Below are positions 26,309 to 35,228 of a stretch of DNA of 64,000 bases, one piece after another. Position 1 is the stretch's first letter, and each line of letters opens with the position of its first letter. Made by a program: the position numbers and the translations under genes. Below the pieces are notes generated by a model. The model was not told where the DNA came from. It searched no databases and worked only from the letters and a program-made list of their open reading frames with translations. This DNA comes from Aliivibrio finisterrensis. GTDB taxonomy: Bacteria; Pseudomonadota; Gammaproteobacteria; Enterobacterales; Vibrionaceae. The DNA lies in the NCBI RefSeq assembly GCF_008933155.1, contig NZ_WBVP01000002.1:62001-126000 (forward strand). Reading direction: 5' to 3'.

Positions 26309-28171
26309 CTAACTGCCGATCACACCACCATTATCTTTAGTTACCATCACAATGGTTGAACGCGGTTTGTTATTCCCCCCTTGTGGAAAATGTCCAGATG
26401 GATGCTGCACACCAACAAACATGGTTTTTTGATCTTCAGAAAAAGTGAGTCCGGTAATTTCACAGCCAATTGGCCCAGTTAAGAAACGACGCACTTCTCC
26501 AGTCTTAGGATCACCACATAACATTTGATTATTACCTTGCCCTGCAAAGTCCCCTTTGTTTGAGTAATTACCATCGGTTTGAATCCATAGGCGTCCTGCT
26601 TTATCAAAACCAATACCATCAGGGCTATTAAACATATTGTCCTTATTGATGTTGTCACTACCAGCGTACAAATTGCCTTTATGAACCGTTGGATTGCCTG
26701 CTATTAGGTACAAATCCCATTGGAATGTATCACTAACATGATCGCCATTTGTAGGCTCCCAACGCACGATTTGACCGTAATGGTTTTCAGCTCGTGGGTT
26801 AACGCCATCGATATCTTGCCCTTCTTTAACACCACGATATTTATTATTAGTTAGTGTAGAAAATACGTGTTTTTTATCAGGATGAATGGCAACCCATTCA
26901 GGTCTGTCCATTGTGGTCGCACCTACTTGTGTGGCTGCACGACGAGTAAAAATCATCACTTCAGCCTGGCTATTAAACCCATTTTCTTTGGTTAATCCAT
27001 TTTTACCATAAGTGAGTTCTAGCCACTGGCCATCACCTTCTAACTTATCGTCTTTCATTGCAAATTTAGCAACGTACAAGGTGCCTTCTTCAAGAAGGTT
27101 ACGATTGGCTGCGTTATTACCTTCTTGGTATTTATCTTTTGATACGAACTTATACAAATGCTCGCCACGTTCATCATCACCAAGATACACCACGACATGG
27201 CCATCATCGTTTACGACTAACGCGGCATTTTCATGTTTGAATCGACCTAGCGCAGTTCGTTTTAATGGGGTTGAGGTTGGATCATTCGGATCAATTTCAA
27301 CCACCCAACCAAAACGATTTGGTTCATTTGGGTTTTTAGCAACATCAAAACGATCATCAAAGTTATGCCATTGATATTTACTTTGCTTGGCTTTTACACC
27401 GTATCGTTTGTCATCAGGGGTTAATTCTACCGCTTTCTCTGAACCAAAGAATGAATTAAAGTTTTCTTCACAAGTTAAATAGGTGCCCCAAGGCGTTTCA
27501 CCATTTGCGCAGTTATTAAAAGTACCCAATACTTTTTTGCCTGTTGGGTCCGCTTTGGTTTTCAATAAATCATGACCTGCGGCAGGACCCGTCACTTCCA
27601 TTTCCGTATTTGCGGTAATACGACGGTTGACTTTACTTGTTGGATCCAGCATCCACTGACCGTTCTTTCTTACAATTTCAACAATGGTAATCCCTACCGC
27701 AGCTTGTGCTTTGGCAACATCATCTGCCGTCATCGCTTTGCCTTGATGCGCGAACAAGTACTCATAATTGGTGTATTCATTATTGACCGCAAGAATGGCG
27801 CGATCTTTTGATAAAGGGAATATACTCATACCATCGGTATTATCACCAAATTGCTGTGCCTGTGCTTTCGAGTCTTGCTTACCGTTAGGGTTAAATTGAG
27901 GAGCGTTAGCAAAGATAGGATCGCCCCACGACATCAAAGTACTAGAGCTATAACCTTTAGGAAGAATAATGGAATCACTGGTAGATGTTGGGATAGCCTC
28001 AAAATTTAATAACGAACTATCCATACTACCAGCAATGGCTTTTGCTACTGGGTTTAACGCTAAAAAAGCGCCAGCACCTGCCGCTGCTGCTCCCATTAAA
28101 AAACCTCGACGAGATAAACGTGCACTCACCATATTGCTAAAATCTGATTCTTTCTCTACAAAATTGCTCAT
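26309..28171 (-). CDS. PhoX family (DUF839) alkaline phosphatase, Tat-exported
   Basis: A 620-residue precursor with a twin-arginine signal SRRGFLMGAAAAG near residue 17, then a PhoX/DUF839 body including CANGETPWGTYLTCEENF, FGWVVEIDPNDP, GRFKHENAA and LWIQTDGNY. The family uses Ca and Fe cofactors and hydrolyses phosphomonoesters outside the cytoplasmic membrane under phosphate limitation. A candidate Pho box lies upstream (28239-28271). Its gene ends only seven bases from the repeat at 26140-26301. Confidence 0.9.
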   Translation of the reverse strand: MSNFVEKESDFSNMVSARLSRRGFLMGAAAAGAGAFLALNPVAKAIAGSMDSSLLNFEAIPTSTSDSIILPKGYSSSTLMSWGDPIFANAPQFNPNGKQDSKAQAQQFGDNTDGMSIFPLSKDRAILAVNNEYTNYEYLFAHQGKAMTADDVAKAQAAVGITIVEIVRKNGQWMLDPTSKVNRRITANTEMEVTGPAAGHDLLKTKADPTGKKVLGTFNNCANGETPWGTYLTCEENFNSFFGSEKAVELTPDDKRYGVKAKQSKYQWHNFDDRFDVAKNPNEPNRFGWVVEIDPNDPTSTPLKRTALGRFKHENAALVVNDDGHVVVYLGDDERGEHLYKFVSKDKYQEGNNAANRNLLEEGTLYVAKFAMKDDKLEGDGQWLELTYGKNGLTKENGFNSQAEVMIFTRRAATQVGATTMDRPEWVAIHPDKKHVFSTLTNNKYRGVKEGQDIDGVNPRAENHYGQIVRWEPTNGDHVSDTFQWDLYLIAGNPTVHKGNLYAGSDNINKDNMFNSPDGIGFDKAGRLWIQTDGNYSNKGDFAGQGNNQMLCGDPKTGEVRRFLTGPIGCEITGLTFSEDQKTMFVGVQHPSGHFPQGGNNKPRSTIVMVTKDNGGVIGS

Positions 28172-28238
28172 CCTACTTCCCTTTTGAAATTGTTATTTTT
28201 ATAACTACGTTTTATATAATCAGGAGTAGCGTAAAGGG

Positions 28239-28271
28239 GTTTTATGACAAAATTATTGAAGGGTTATGACG
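28239..28271 (-). promoter_or_regulatory. Candidate PhoB box upstream of phoX
   Basis: On the minus strand GTCATAA occurs twice, at 28270-28264 and 28248-28242, exactly 22 bases apart, with a degenerate CTTCAATAATT 11-mer between, so three 11-bp direct repeats matching the CTGTCATAAAT pattern lie ahead of the phoX start at 28171. An AT-rich TATATAA-like hexamer follows about 20 bases on. Confidence 0.6.
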
Positions 28272-28428
28272 GTTTTATTGCGCGTATTTAAAGAAAAAAA
28301 TAGGCGTTAATCCCATAATAACAACATTCGTTATGGCAATGATTCTTTATTTAAAATATCTCTAATATAAACCTTAGTCACTATTTCAGTCTGTATTGAT
28401 TCATCTGACCTAGATATCAAGGAAAATC

Positions 28429-28668
28429 ATGTTTAAACAAACTCTATTATGTTTATTTTTGAGTTCATTATTTATAACAAACGGTTGCGCTGAGCTTAAA
28501 GATGCGGGTAAAACCATTGGACACACAACACAAGATGTAACCACTGCAATTGGCCACGCTTCACGTGATGCAGCCAAATCAGTTAAAGCAGAATTAGATA
28601 AAGGAGAATGGGAGAATGGGAGAATGAGTCATAATCTCTTTCATAGCTCAATTTGGAAAAATTTTTAA
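28429..28668 (+). CDS. Small lipoprotein, 79 aa
   Basis: Signal peptide with lipobox ITNGC, lipid-modified Cys at 20, then a charged amphipathic stretch AGKTIGHTTQDVTTAIGHASRDAAKSVKAELDKGE that recalls entericidin-like or stress lipoproteins. The final 19 residues come from three copies of an 8-bp repeat and look extraneous: with one copy the protein would end at ...DKGE. AAGGAAAATC precedes the ATG. Function unknown. Confidence 0.75.
   Translation: MFKQTLLCLFLSSLFITNGCAELKDAGKTIGHTTQDVTTAIGHASRDAAKSVKAELDKGEWENGRMSHNLFHSSIWKNF
28603..28626 (+). repeat. Three tandem copies of an 8-bp unit in the lipoprotein gene
   Basis: GGAGAATG is repeated perfectly at 28603-28610, 28611-28618 and 28619-28626. 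Eight is not a multiple of three, so each copy gained or lost shifts the reading frame and changes the C-terminus. Confidence 0.85.
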
Positions 28669-28783
28669 CATTAACATCCCATCCTTTAGATAAAAGATTG
28701 AGAATAGTGCCAACATCAGTACAATGCCAAAATCAACAACGTTGTAAACCATTCAATTTTGCATTTATACAAAGGCCTGTTAC

Positions 28784-29257
28784 GTGGATAAACATGAAGA
28801 AGTTTTAGTCGCTATTCGTCAGATAATTCGAGCTATCGATTTACAATCGAAAAAACTGAATAAAGAATATGGATTAACGGGCCCTCAACTCATTTTAATG
28901 CGTGCGATTCAAAGTATGCATAATGTAACGATCAAAGAGCTATCAAATCATACCAATGTAAGCCAAGCAACCACCACTACTATCATTGACCGCTTGGAGC
29001 ATAATGGGTACGTTCAACGCATTAGAAGTGAATCTGATCGCCGTAAGGTTCATGCACATTTAACAGGGAGAGGGGAAGAACTCCTCAATAATGCGCCCCT
29101 TTCTTTGCAAGATAATTTTGTCAACAAATTCCATAAATTAGAGCCGTGGGAACAAAGCTTGCTATTATCTTCAATGCAGCGTGTATCTTCTATGATGAAT
29201 GCGGAAGACATTGATGCCGCACCCGTTCTACAACTCGACAGCATTGCTAAAATTTAA
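28784..29257 (+). CDS. MarR family regulator, possibly CosR-like
   Basis: A 157-residue winged-helix regulator. The recognition region is KELSNHTNVSQATTTTIIDRLEHNGYVQR (about 58-87), followed by SDRRKVHAHLTGRGEE. The start (GTG 28784) has AAAGG eight bases upstream. The N-terminus (MDKHEEVLVAIRQIIRAIDL) is how I recall CosR, the MarR-type repressor of compatible-solute genes in Vibrio, so a role in osmotic control of ectABC is plausible but unproven. The ectoine cluster lies 27 kb away. A terminator follows at 29285. Confidence 0.7.
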   Translation: MDKHEEVLVAIRQIIRAIDLQSKKLNKEYGLTGPQLILMRAIQSMHNVTIKELSNHTNVSQATTTTIIDRLEHNGYVQRIRSESDRRKVHAHLTGRGEELLNNAPLSLQDNFVNKFHKLEPWEQSLLLSSMQRVSSMMNAEDIDAAPVLQLDSIAKI

Positions 29258-29284
29258 ACCTACTTATAATACCTATCTCAACAT

Positions 29285-29310
29285 AAAACCTCTATGCATT
29301 AGAGGTTTTT
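29285..29310 (+). terminator. Terminator after the CosR-like gene
   Basis: AAAACCTCTA (29285-29294) pairs with TAGAGGTTTT (29300-29309) over a 5-base loop, followed by T. Confidence 0.8.
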
Positions 29311-29389
29311 GCTATCATCATAACTGTAATTTGATTAATTGTGTGTAAAATAAGCGCCTACAATAGGGAAGACTTATAAGAAAATCACA

Positions 29390-30343
29390 ATGGATAATTT
29401 TATTACTCAATTGCTGTTCTCCGCTTCAATTACTGGCCCGATCTGCTTAATGCTATTTTTGGGCGTTTTATTTAAACGCACTCATCTAATCAATGATAAC
29501 TTTATTGAAGTCTCTTCTAAACTTGTTTTCCAAGTCACATTACCTGCGATGCTTTTTTTAAGTATCGTAAATGCTAACCATGATTTCGCATCTAGCAGTC
29601 ATTTAATTATTTACGGACTTATCGCTAACTTCTTGTTCTTTATTTTTACTATTTACTCCACTCGGTTTACCTTTAAAAATAAACAAGATCACGGTGTCAT
29701 TATTCAAGGGGGATTTAGAGCAAACACTGCAATCATTGCTTTGGCTTATGTGGCAAATACCTATGGAAACGCTGGTGTTGCATTGGCTGCTATTTATGTC
29801 GCAGCCACAACCATTTTATATAACATTCAAGCTGTGATCGCACTAACTCCGAAAGATGATAATGACAAACAAGCATTTGGCGTAATAGTAAAAACACTGA
29901 CTAAAAACCCATTAATCATTTCAATTCTATTAGGGATAGCTTGTTCTTCTCTCTCTGTCCCAATTCCTAAAATTATTACTCAAGCGGGACAATATTTCGC
30001 TAATATGACCTTACCATTAGCACTATTATGCGCAGGAGGATCACTCAACCTAACTTCAATGAAAAAAGATAATCTAGCTACATGGTTTGCGACTAGTTAC
30101 AAACTGATATTAAGTCCAGTATTTATTACCATTGGAGGTATATTGTTAGGCTTTAGAGGGCTAGATTTAGGACTTTTATTCTTTATGAGTGCGGCGCCAA
30201 CCGCTGCTGCAAGTTACGTAATGGCACGCGCAATGGGTGGTAACGCTACACTGGCTGCAAACATCATAGCTCAAACGACAGTAGCATCCTTAGTCACTTG
30301 TACGCTTGGGATCTTCATTTTATCTTCGTTTGGTTTGATATAA
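29390..30343 (+). CDS. AEC (auxin efflux carrier) family transporter
   Basis: A 317-residue membrane protein with about ten helices in two inverted repeats. Family landmarks are FKRTHLINDNFIEVSSKLVFQVTLPAMLF near the start and LPLALLCAGGSL in the second half, then ...SAAPTAAASYVMARAMGGN. AEC proteins move small carboxylates, malate or amino-acid derivatives. No regulator is adjacent in the same direction; the LysR gene 30377-31273 converges on it. Substrate unknown. Confidence 0.88.
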   Translation: MDNFITQLLFSASITGPICLMLFLGVLFKRTHLINDNFIEVSSKLVFQVTLPAMLFLSIVNANHDFASSSHLIIYGLIANFLFFIFTIYSTRFTFKNKQDHGVIIQGGFRANTAIIALAYVANTYGNAGVALAAIYVAATTILYNIQAVIALTPKDDNDKQAFGVIVKTLTKNPLIISILLGIACSSLSVPIPKIITQAGQYFANMTLPLALLCAGGSLNLTSMKKDNLATWFATSYKLILSPVFITIGGILLGFRGLDLGLLFFMSAAPTAAASYVMARAMGGNATLAANIIAQTTVASLVTCTLGIFILSSFGLI

Positions 30344-30376
30344 CTCTACATGTCCGTGCTTTGGTTTTATTCCTTT

Positions 30377-31273
30377 TCATTGTAGATACTGCAACCAATC
30401 TTTAAACGCCTTGATTTTTTCATGTTCAAGTCCATTTGGTTTCCAGACAATGTAATACGCCAATTCTATATGACATTTCAAATCAGGAAATGGCTTAACC
30501 AATCGACCACAATCTAAATCCTCTTGCACTAATACACTTCGGCCTAATGCCACGCCTTGGCCACTAATCGCCGCTTGAATAACAGACGCCGAATTATTAA
30601 TTTTCAATCCCTTTTCTGCATTTATATCATGAACATTATTCTGCTTCGCCCAACTCGACCAAGAAGGAAACCCACTCTCTTTGGGTAAAGACAGATCATG
30701 TAATAAAGGAAAATCGGTAAGGTTATCTAAATTAAATAGCCCCTTCTTTACTAAATCAGGTGAGCAAACAGGAAAGACAGACTCTGTCATTAATAATGAT
30801 TTTTCTAACCCTTCCCAATTCCCTTTTCCATATCGGACGCCAATATCGATGCTCTCAGCAAGGTAATCAAGCGTTCGAATATTGGTATCTAACCGGAGAT
30901 CCCATTCAGGGTGTGATGTTTGAAAGTCATCAATACGCATTAATAACCATTTAGCAGCAAAGGCTGGGCTAACGGCGACCGTTAAAATAGGGTTAACCTC
31001 TATCGGTTTTAACCGGCTTAGCCCTTGTGATAAAGCGTTAAATCCACGTGTAATATCAGGTAAACCTTGCAGAGCTTCCTTGGTTAATACTAAACGAGAA
31101 GCACCAGAAGAGCGTCGCTCAAACAGAGAGACATCAAGCCACTCTTCCAGCAATTTTACTTGCTGCCCTATCGCTGCAGGTGTGACATTTAACTCTTTTG
31201 CCGCTAAAGAAAAACTCAGATGCCTTGCCGCCGCTTCAAAGGCTCTTAGACCATTCAAATGGTTAATTTTCAT
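30377..31273 (-). CDS. GcvA-type LysR family regulator
   Basis: A 298-residue LysR regulator of the GcvA subgroup: NGLRAFEAAARHLSFSLAAKEL, then LNVTPAAIGQQVKLLEEWL, then DFQTSHPEWDLRLDTNIRTLDYLAESIDIGVRYGKGNW and a C-terminal effector domain. It faces away from the cupin/FAD genes at 31403, so those are the likely targets. The inducer is unknown. Confidence 0.87.
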   Translation of the reverse strand: MKINHLNGLRAFEAAARHLSFSLAAKELNVTPAAIGQQVKLLEEWLDVSLFERRSSGASRLVLTKEALQGLPDITRGFNALSQGLSRLKPIEVNPILTVAVSPAFAAKWLLMRIDDFQTSHPEWDLRLDTNIRTLDYLAESIDIGVRYGKGNWEGLEKSLLMTESVFPVCSPDLVKKGLFNLDNLTDFPLLHDLSLPKESGFPSWSSWAKQNNVHDINAEKGLKINNSASVIQAAISGQGVALGRSVLVQEDLDCGRLVKPFPDLKCHIELAYYIVWKPNGLEHEKIKAFKDWLQYLQ

Positions 31274-31402
31274 AATATTCTATTTACCCTACAACAAGAC
31301 ACTAAAGAAAATCTTTATCGATAGTATAGAAGTTCTGATTTGTTACGCCTAGATAAACATTACACAATAGACTTAATTACTCGCCATTCACGCAGGTTTA
31401 CC

Positions 31403-32074
31403 ATGAAATTACATACTGACTTATCCCAAAAAGCGAACGTATTTTTTACTCAGTCCACTTGGGTTCCCTCTCCAATTAAAGAAGTATCACGAAAAATGTT
31501 AGAGCGTGATGGCGGTGAAATTGCAACCGCAACAACCTTGGTAACTTACGAGCCAAACAGCTATTTCTCATTACACGTTCATACTGGTGGTGAAGAGTTT
31601 TTAGTACTTGAGGGAATATTTGCTGACGAACATGGCAGTTATCCTATTGGCACTTATGTGCGCAACCCTATCGGCACGTCTCACGCGCCAATAGTAAAAG
31701 ATGGCTGTATGATTTTAGTAAAGCTAGGCCAATATCAAGAAGGAGATACCACACCAGTACATATCAAAACTCAAGAACAAGAGTTTGTTAAAGACGATAA
31801 TCGCCTAGGGGTATTATTTCAGCCGCTACACCACTTTAAGCAAGAGACCGTTCGCCTTGAAAAATGGAAAGAGGGCCAAATTATTGAGCTAGAAAACCAC
31901 GGTGGAATAGAAATTCTTGTCGTAGAAGGCGAATTTACTCATCAAAGCATTCGCTATCAAAAATTTGATTGGTTACGTCTACCTATCGGGCATTTACTGC
32001 AGGCTACGACGGCTCAAACAGAGTGTCTCGTATGGATAAAAGCAGGTCACCACTTACATCAGCGACAAGCGTAG
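31403..32074 (+). CDS. ChrR-like double-cupin protein
   Basis: A 223-residue protein with two cupin domains. The first (about 45-105) has the metal-binding pattern HVHTGGEEFLVLEG...PIGTSHAPI; the second (about 140-215) has GGIEILVVEGEF and ...PIGHLLQATT. The anti-sigma-like ChrR cupin fold fits. The start at 31403 was chosen as the first strong Met after weak leader residues (AGG seven bases before). It lies 11 bases from the FAD oxidase gene, so both are one operon opposite the GcvA-type regulator. Confidence 0.8.
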   Translation: MKLHTDLSQKANVFFTQSTWVPSPIKEVSRKMLERDGGEIATATTLVTYEPNSYFSLHVHTGGEEFLVLEGIFADEHGSYPIGTYVRNPIGTSHAPIVKDGCMILVKLGQYQEGDTTPVHIKTQEQEFVKDDNRLGVLFQPLHHFKQETVRLEKWKEGQIIELENHGGIEILVVEGEFTHQSIRYQKFDWLRLPIGHLLQATTAQTECLVWIKAGHHLHQRQA

Positions 32075-32084
32075 GAGACGAATA

Positions 32085-33191
32085 ATGAAAACCAAAAACC
32101 TTATTGTTGGCGCAGGTCTTAGTGGGTTATATACGGCTTATCGACTTGAAAAAATGGGCAAAGACTACTTATTACTTGATGCTAGAGAACGTGTTGGTGG
32201 CCGTATTTTATCATCATCTATTACTGGTTTAGAGTTACCAACCTCACCCCTCAATACGGTAGATATGGGCCCATCTTGGTTTTGGCCGCAAATGCATCCT
32301 CGCATCACTCAATTGATTAATAATTTAATGTTGCCTATTTTTCCACAGTACTCACAAGGCGCTTATTTAATAGAAAACCAATCAAACAGCGCGCCTATTC
32401 GTTATGAATCAGGGTTTGAGCAATCTCCAACGTCAATGAGAATTGCAGGGGGAATGCAATGCTTGGTAGATACCTTACTGGCCGCACTTCCAAGTCATAA
32501 AGTCCAACTTAATAGTAAAGTAACCCATGTTGAATATCATGATCATGGTAAAACTACCGTTACGATAAATCACAATAGTAAAGTGGAAAGCATTGAAGTT
32601 GAACAGGTTATTTTTGCACTGCCTTTGCGCTTATTAGCTGAAAGTATTTCTTTTACTCCAGCGTTACCTTATGAGTTAACACAGCGTTTTTCTGCAACCA
32701 CCACTTGGATGGCTGCACACGCAAAGTTCTTTGCTATCTATAAATCTCCTTTCTGGCGCGAAGAAGGGTTATCAGGCTCTGCAAGCAGCCGTGTTGGTCC
32801 TTTGGTTGAAATCCATGATGCAAGTACCTTTGATGGCGTTGGTGCTTTATTTGGCTTTGTCGGCATTGATGCTGCGACTCGTGCAAAAGCAGGTGAGGCA
32901 TTAATCAAACAAGCAGCCATTGAGCAACTAACAAGGATCTTTGGTTCAAAAGCCAGTACTCCCATTGATATTAAACTCTTAGATTGGAGCAAAGAAACAT
33001 TAACAGCAACAGAAGCTGATCACCAAGCTCCTAGCGCTCACCCTCACTATGGGTTGCCAGCATCAGAAAAAGCGTTGAATAAATTTCATTGGTATTTTGC
33101 AGGAACAGAAGCCGCACAAGAGAATGGTGGTTATTTAGAAGGCGCATTAGAAGCAGCCGATGTGGTGCTTTCAAGTCTCAGTGACAGCTAA
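32085..33191 (+). CDS. FAD-dependent amine oxidase family protein
   Basis: A 368-residue flavoprotein. The dinucleotide motif GAGLSGLYTAYRLEK is at 8-22, followed by D-A-R-E-R-V-G-G-R, and near the C-terminus FHWYFAGTEAAQENGGYLEGALEAA, both standard for monoamine oxidase-type enzymes. It would oxidise an amine or related substrate producing hydrogen peroxide; the substrate is unknown. It is co-transcribed with the upstream cupin and ends at a strong hairpin. Confidence 0.85.
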   Translation: MKTKNLIVGAGLSGLYTAYRLEKMGKDYLLLDARERVGGRILSSSITGLELPTSPLNTVDMGPSWFWPQMHPRITQLINNLMLPIFPQYSQGAYLIENQSNSAPIRYESGFEQSPTSMRIAGGMQCLVDTLLAALPSHKVQLNSKVTHVEYHDHGKTTVTINHNSKVESIEVEQVIFALPLRLLAESISFTPALPYELTQRFSATTTWMAAHAKFFAIYKSPFWREEGLSGSASSRVGPLVEIHDASTFDGVGALFGFVGIDAATRAKAGEALIKQAAIEQLTRIFGSKASTPIDIKLLDWSKETLTATEADHQAPSAHPHYGLPASEKALNKFHWYFAGTEAAQENGGYLEGALEAADVVLSSLSDS

Positions 33192-33199
33192 AAAATACA

Positions 33200-33228
33200 A
33201 AGGCCAAGTTATTTGATAACTTGGCCTT
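33200..33228 (+). terminator. Bidirectional terminator between the FAD oxidase and peptidase E genes
   Basis: AAGGCCAAGTTAT (33200-33212) pairs perfectly with ATAACTTGGCCTT (33216-33228) over TTG. The minus-strand reading is followed by a good T run (TTTGTATTTTTT), the plus by TCTCTAATTT. Confidence 0.8.
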
Positions 33229-33258
33229 CTCTAATTTATCACTTTATAAGCTCATGAC

Positions 33259-33996
33259 TTAGCAGCTATGTTCCATTAAGAACTGTACATCGTCTTCAGC
33301 AGTGTAATAAACAGGATCTTTACCGTGAGAGAACAACTTCAATAGCTTTTCATTAGCAGTGTGGTAACTCAGTTTACCATCATGGATATGTAACCATGTG
33401 CCCTCTGGGATCCCTACCACTGGCTCATGTTTATTCACTTCTAGAAATTCTTGAATACGCTCATCACGAGTTTCACCAAAATGCCCTTCAACAGACGCTT
33501 CTAAATAATGAGGATTAATTTGGAATGGCACTAGATTCAATGAAGGAAGAATAGCCCCTGTAATAATAGGCATATCATTGGTCGTACGAATTGTTGGACA
33601 ACCGATGTTAGTCCCAGCGCTCCAACCAATGTATGGAACACCATCAGTTAATACCGCTTTACGAATTGGGCCAACTAAACCTAAATCATGCAAAGTTTTA
33701 TTTAACACCCAGGTATTACCGCCGCTCACTAAAATACCATCCGCTTCTTGAATGGTTTTTACTGGATCTTCTGAACGATGTAGACCGGTAACTTTACAAT
33801 CTAACCCAAGATGATCAAAGGTTTGTTGAACCAAGGCAACACGATCATCATGGCTAGAGCGAATAACCGCATAAGGAATAAGCACCAGATTCTTGGCTTT
33901 TGTTCGTTGAATTTGCTCAACAATCGCTTCACTTGCAAATTCCATTACAAAATTGTTACCTGCAATCTTGCCATTACTTAATAATAAAATATCCAT
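33259..33996 (-). CDS. pepE: Peptidase E (alpha-aspartyl dipeptidase)
   Basis: A 245-residue S51 family peptidase. The nucleophile Ser126 is in GWSAG, D140 is in TNDMP and H162 is in NPHYLE, equivalent in order and spacing to the E. coli PepE residues Ser120, Asp135 and His157. It cleaves N-terminal Asp-X dipeptides in the cytoplasm. Family length is about 229-245. No co-transcribed partner is evident. Confidence 0.92.
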   Translation of the reverse strand: MDILLLSNGKIAGNNFVMEFASEAIVEQIQRTKAKNLVLIPYAVIRSSHDDRVALVQQTFDHLGLDCKVTGLHRSEDPVKTIQEADGILVSGGNTWVLNKTLHDLGLVGPIRKAVLTDGVPYIGWSAGTNIGCPTIRTTNDMPIITGAILPSLNLVPFQINPHYLEASVEGHFGETRDERIQEFLEVNKHEPVVGIPEGTWLHIHDGKLSYHTANEKLLKLFSHGKDPVYYTAEDDVQFLMEHSC

Positions 33997-34318
33997 CTTC
34001 TTACTGCCTTATGTCTATTTAACACATCGTTATAGCTCTCTTCTCTTATTTTAAAGAAAATTAAGCTATGCGATGACGAAAGAGATAAAAACATATCAGA
34101 AATGATTGGCTAAAAACTTGTGTTAGATCGAATCTATAGTCTATAAATTATGGCAAAACAAAAAGAAATCACAGCATGATCACAAACAAGACAAAAAATA
34201 TCTGATCATCAAAACTTGTGACCAAGGAAAATATAGGCATAATGCCCTACATAAATTAATACACAGCTCAAAAAAACGTCACTCTTTACGACGTCTATCT
34301 ACGCTCATATGAGGTGCA
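33997..34318. other. 322-base divergent promoter region
   Basis: Lies between divergent pepE and the RIO kinase gene. It is AT-rich with no open frame. Promoters for both genes should be here; I see no confident motif. Confidence 0.4.
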
Positions 34319-35176
34319 ATGAAAATACCAAACAGATTACTACCATTAGTTGAAGATGGTTTAATAGATGAAGTTCTAACCCAATTAATGAGCGGTAAAG
34401 AAGCCTCGGTCTACATTGTACGTAGTGGCGATAATATTCAGTGTGCCAAAGTTTACAAAGAGATCGAACAACGTAGCTTTAAACAAGCGGTAGCGTATCG
34501 TGAGGGGCGAAAAGTAAAAAATAGTCGTCGTGCCCGCGCGATGGAGAAAGGCTCTAAATTTGGCCGTGACGAACAAGAGAAAGTATGGCAAAACGCAGAG
34601 ATGGATGCGTTATATAAGCTGTCAGAAGCTGATGTTCGTGTACCAACGCCTTATGGTTGCTTTGATGGTGTATTACTCATGGAGTTGGTTACCGATGATG
34701 AGGGCTCTGTCGCACCTCGTTTAAATGACGTAACTTTAACCAAAGAACAAGCAATGCGAGATCATGATTTAATGATCCAATATGTCACTCGTATGCTGTG
34801 TGCAGGTATTGTGCATGGTGATTTGTCTGAATTTAACGTATTGGTCGATCATCTCGGCCCTGTAATTATCGATTTACCTCAAGCGGTAGATGCTTCGGCA
34901 AATAACAATGCAAAATGGATGCTTGAGCGTGACGTAAACAACATGACTACTTACTACGGTCAATACGCTCCAGAGCTGCTTGGTTCTGAATACGCAAAAG
35001 AAATGTGGGCACTGTATGAAAGTGGTGAATTAACACCAAATTCAAAGCTTACTGGCGTATTTATTGATGATGGCAAAGATGCCGATGTTGATGGCTTAAT
35101 GGCTGAAATCAATGCCGTAATGGAAGAAGCTCGATTACGAAAAGAACGCCAACTTGAAGACCAAGAATTGGATTAA
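34319..35176 (+). CDS. RIO1-type serine protein kinase
   Basis: A 285-residue atypical kinase. The ATP loop is SGKEASVY (25-32), K44 is in CAKVYK, the catalytic loop HGDLSEFN puts D168 and N173 in place, and the metal-binding D185 is in IIDLPQAV. The family acts in ribosome maturation in archaea and eukaryotes; bacterial homologues such as PA4780 are uncharacterised in detail. It lies alone with its own promoter gap and a hairpin before the convergent hydrolase gene. Confidence 0.9.
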   Translation: MKIPNRLLPLVEDGLIDEVLTQLMSGKEASVYIVRSGDNIQCAKVYKEIEQRSFKQAVAYREGRKVKNSRRARAMEKGSKFGRDEQEKVWQNAEMDALYKLSEADVRVPTPYGCFDGVLLMELVTDDEGSVAPRLNDVTLTKEQAMRDHDLMIQYVTRMLCAGIVHGDLSEFNVLVDHLGPVIIDLPQAVDASANNNAKWMLERDVNNMTTYYGQYAPELLGSEYAKEMWALYESGELTPNSKLTGVFIDDGKDADVDGLMAEINAVMEEARLRKERQLEDQELD

Positions 35177-35200
35177 TCCATACTTTATCGAACATTATAG

Positions 35201-35228
35201 AAGTAGATAACGGACTATCTACTTTCTC
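35201..35228 (+). terminator. Hairpin between convergent RIO kinase and hydrolase genes
   Basis: AGTAGATA (35202-35209) pairs with TATCTACT (35216-35223), followed by TTCTC; moderate T run. Confidence 0.55.
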
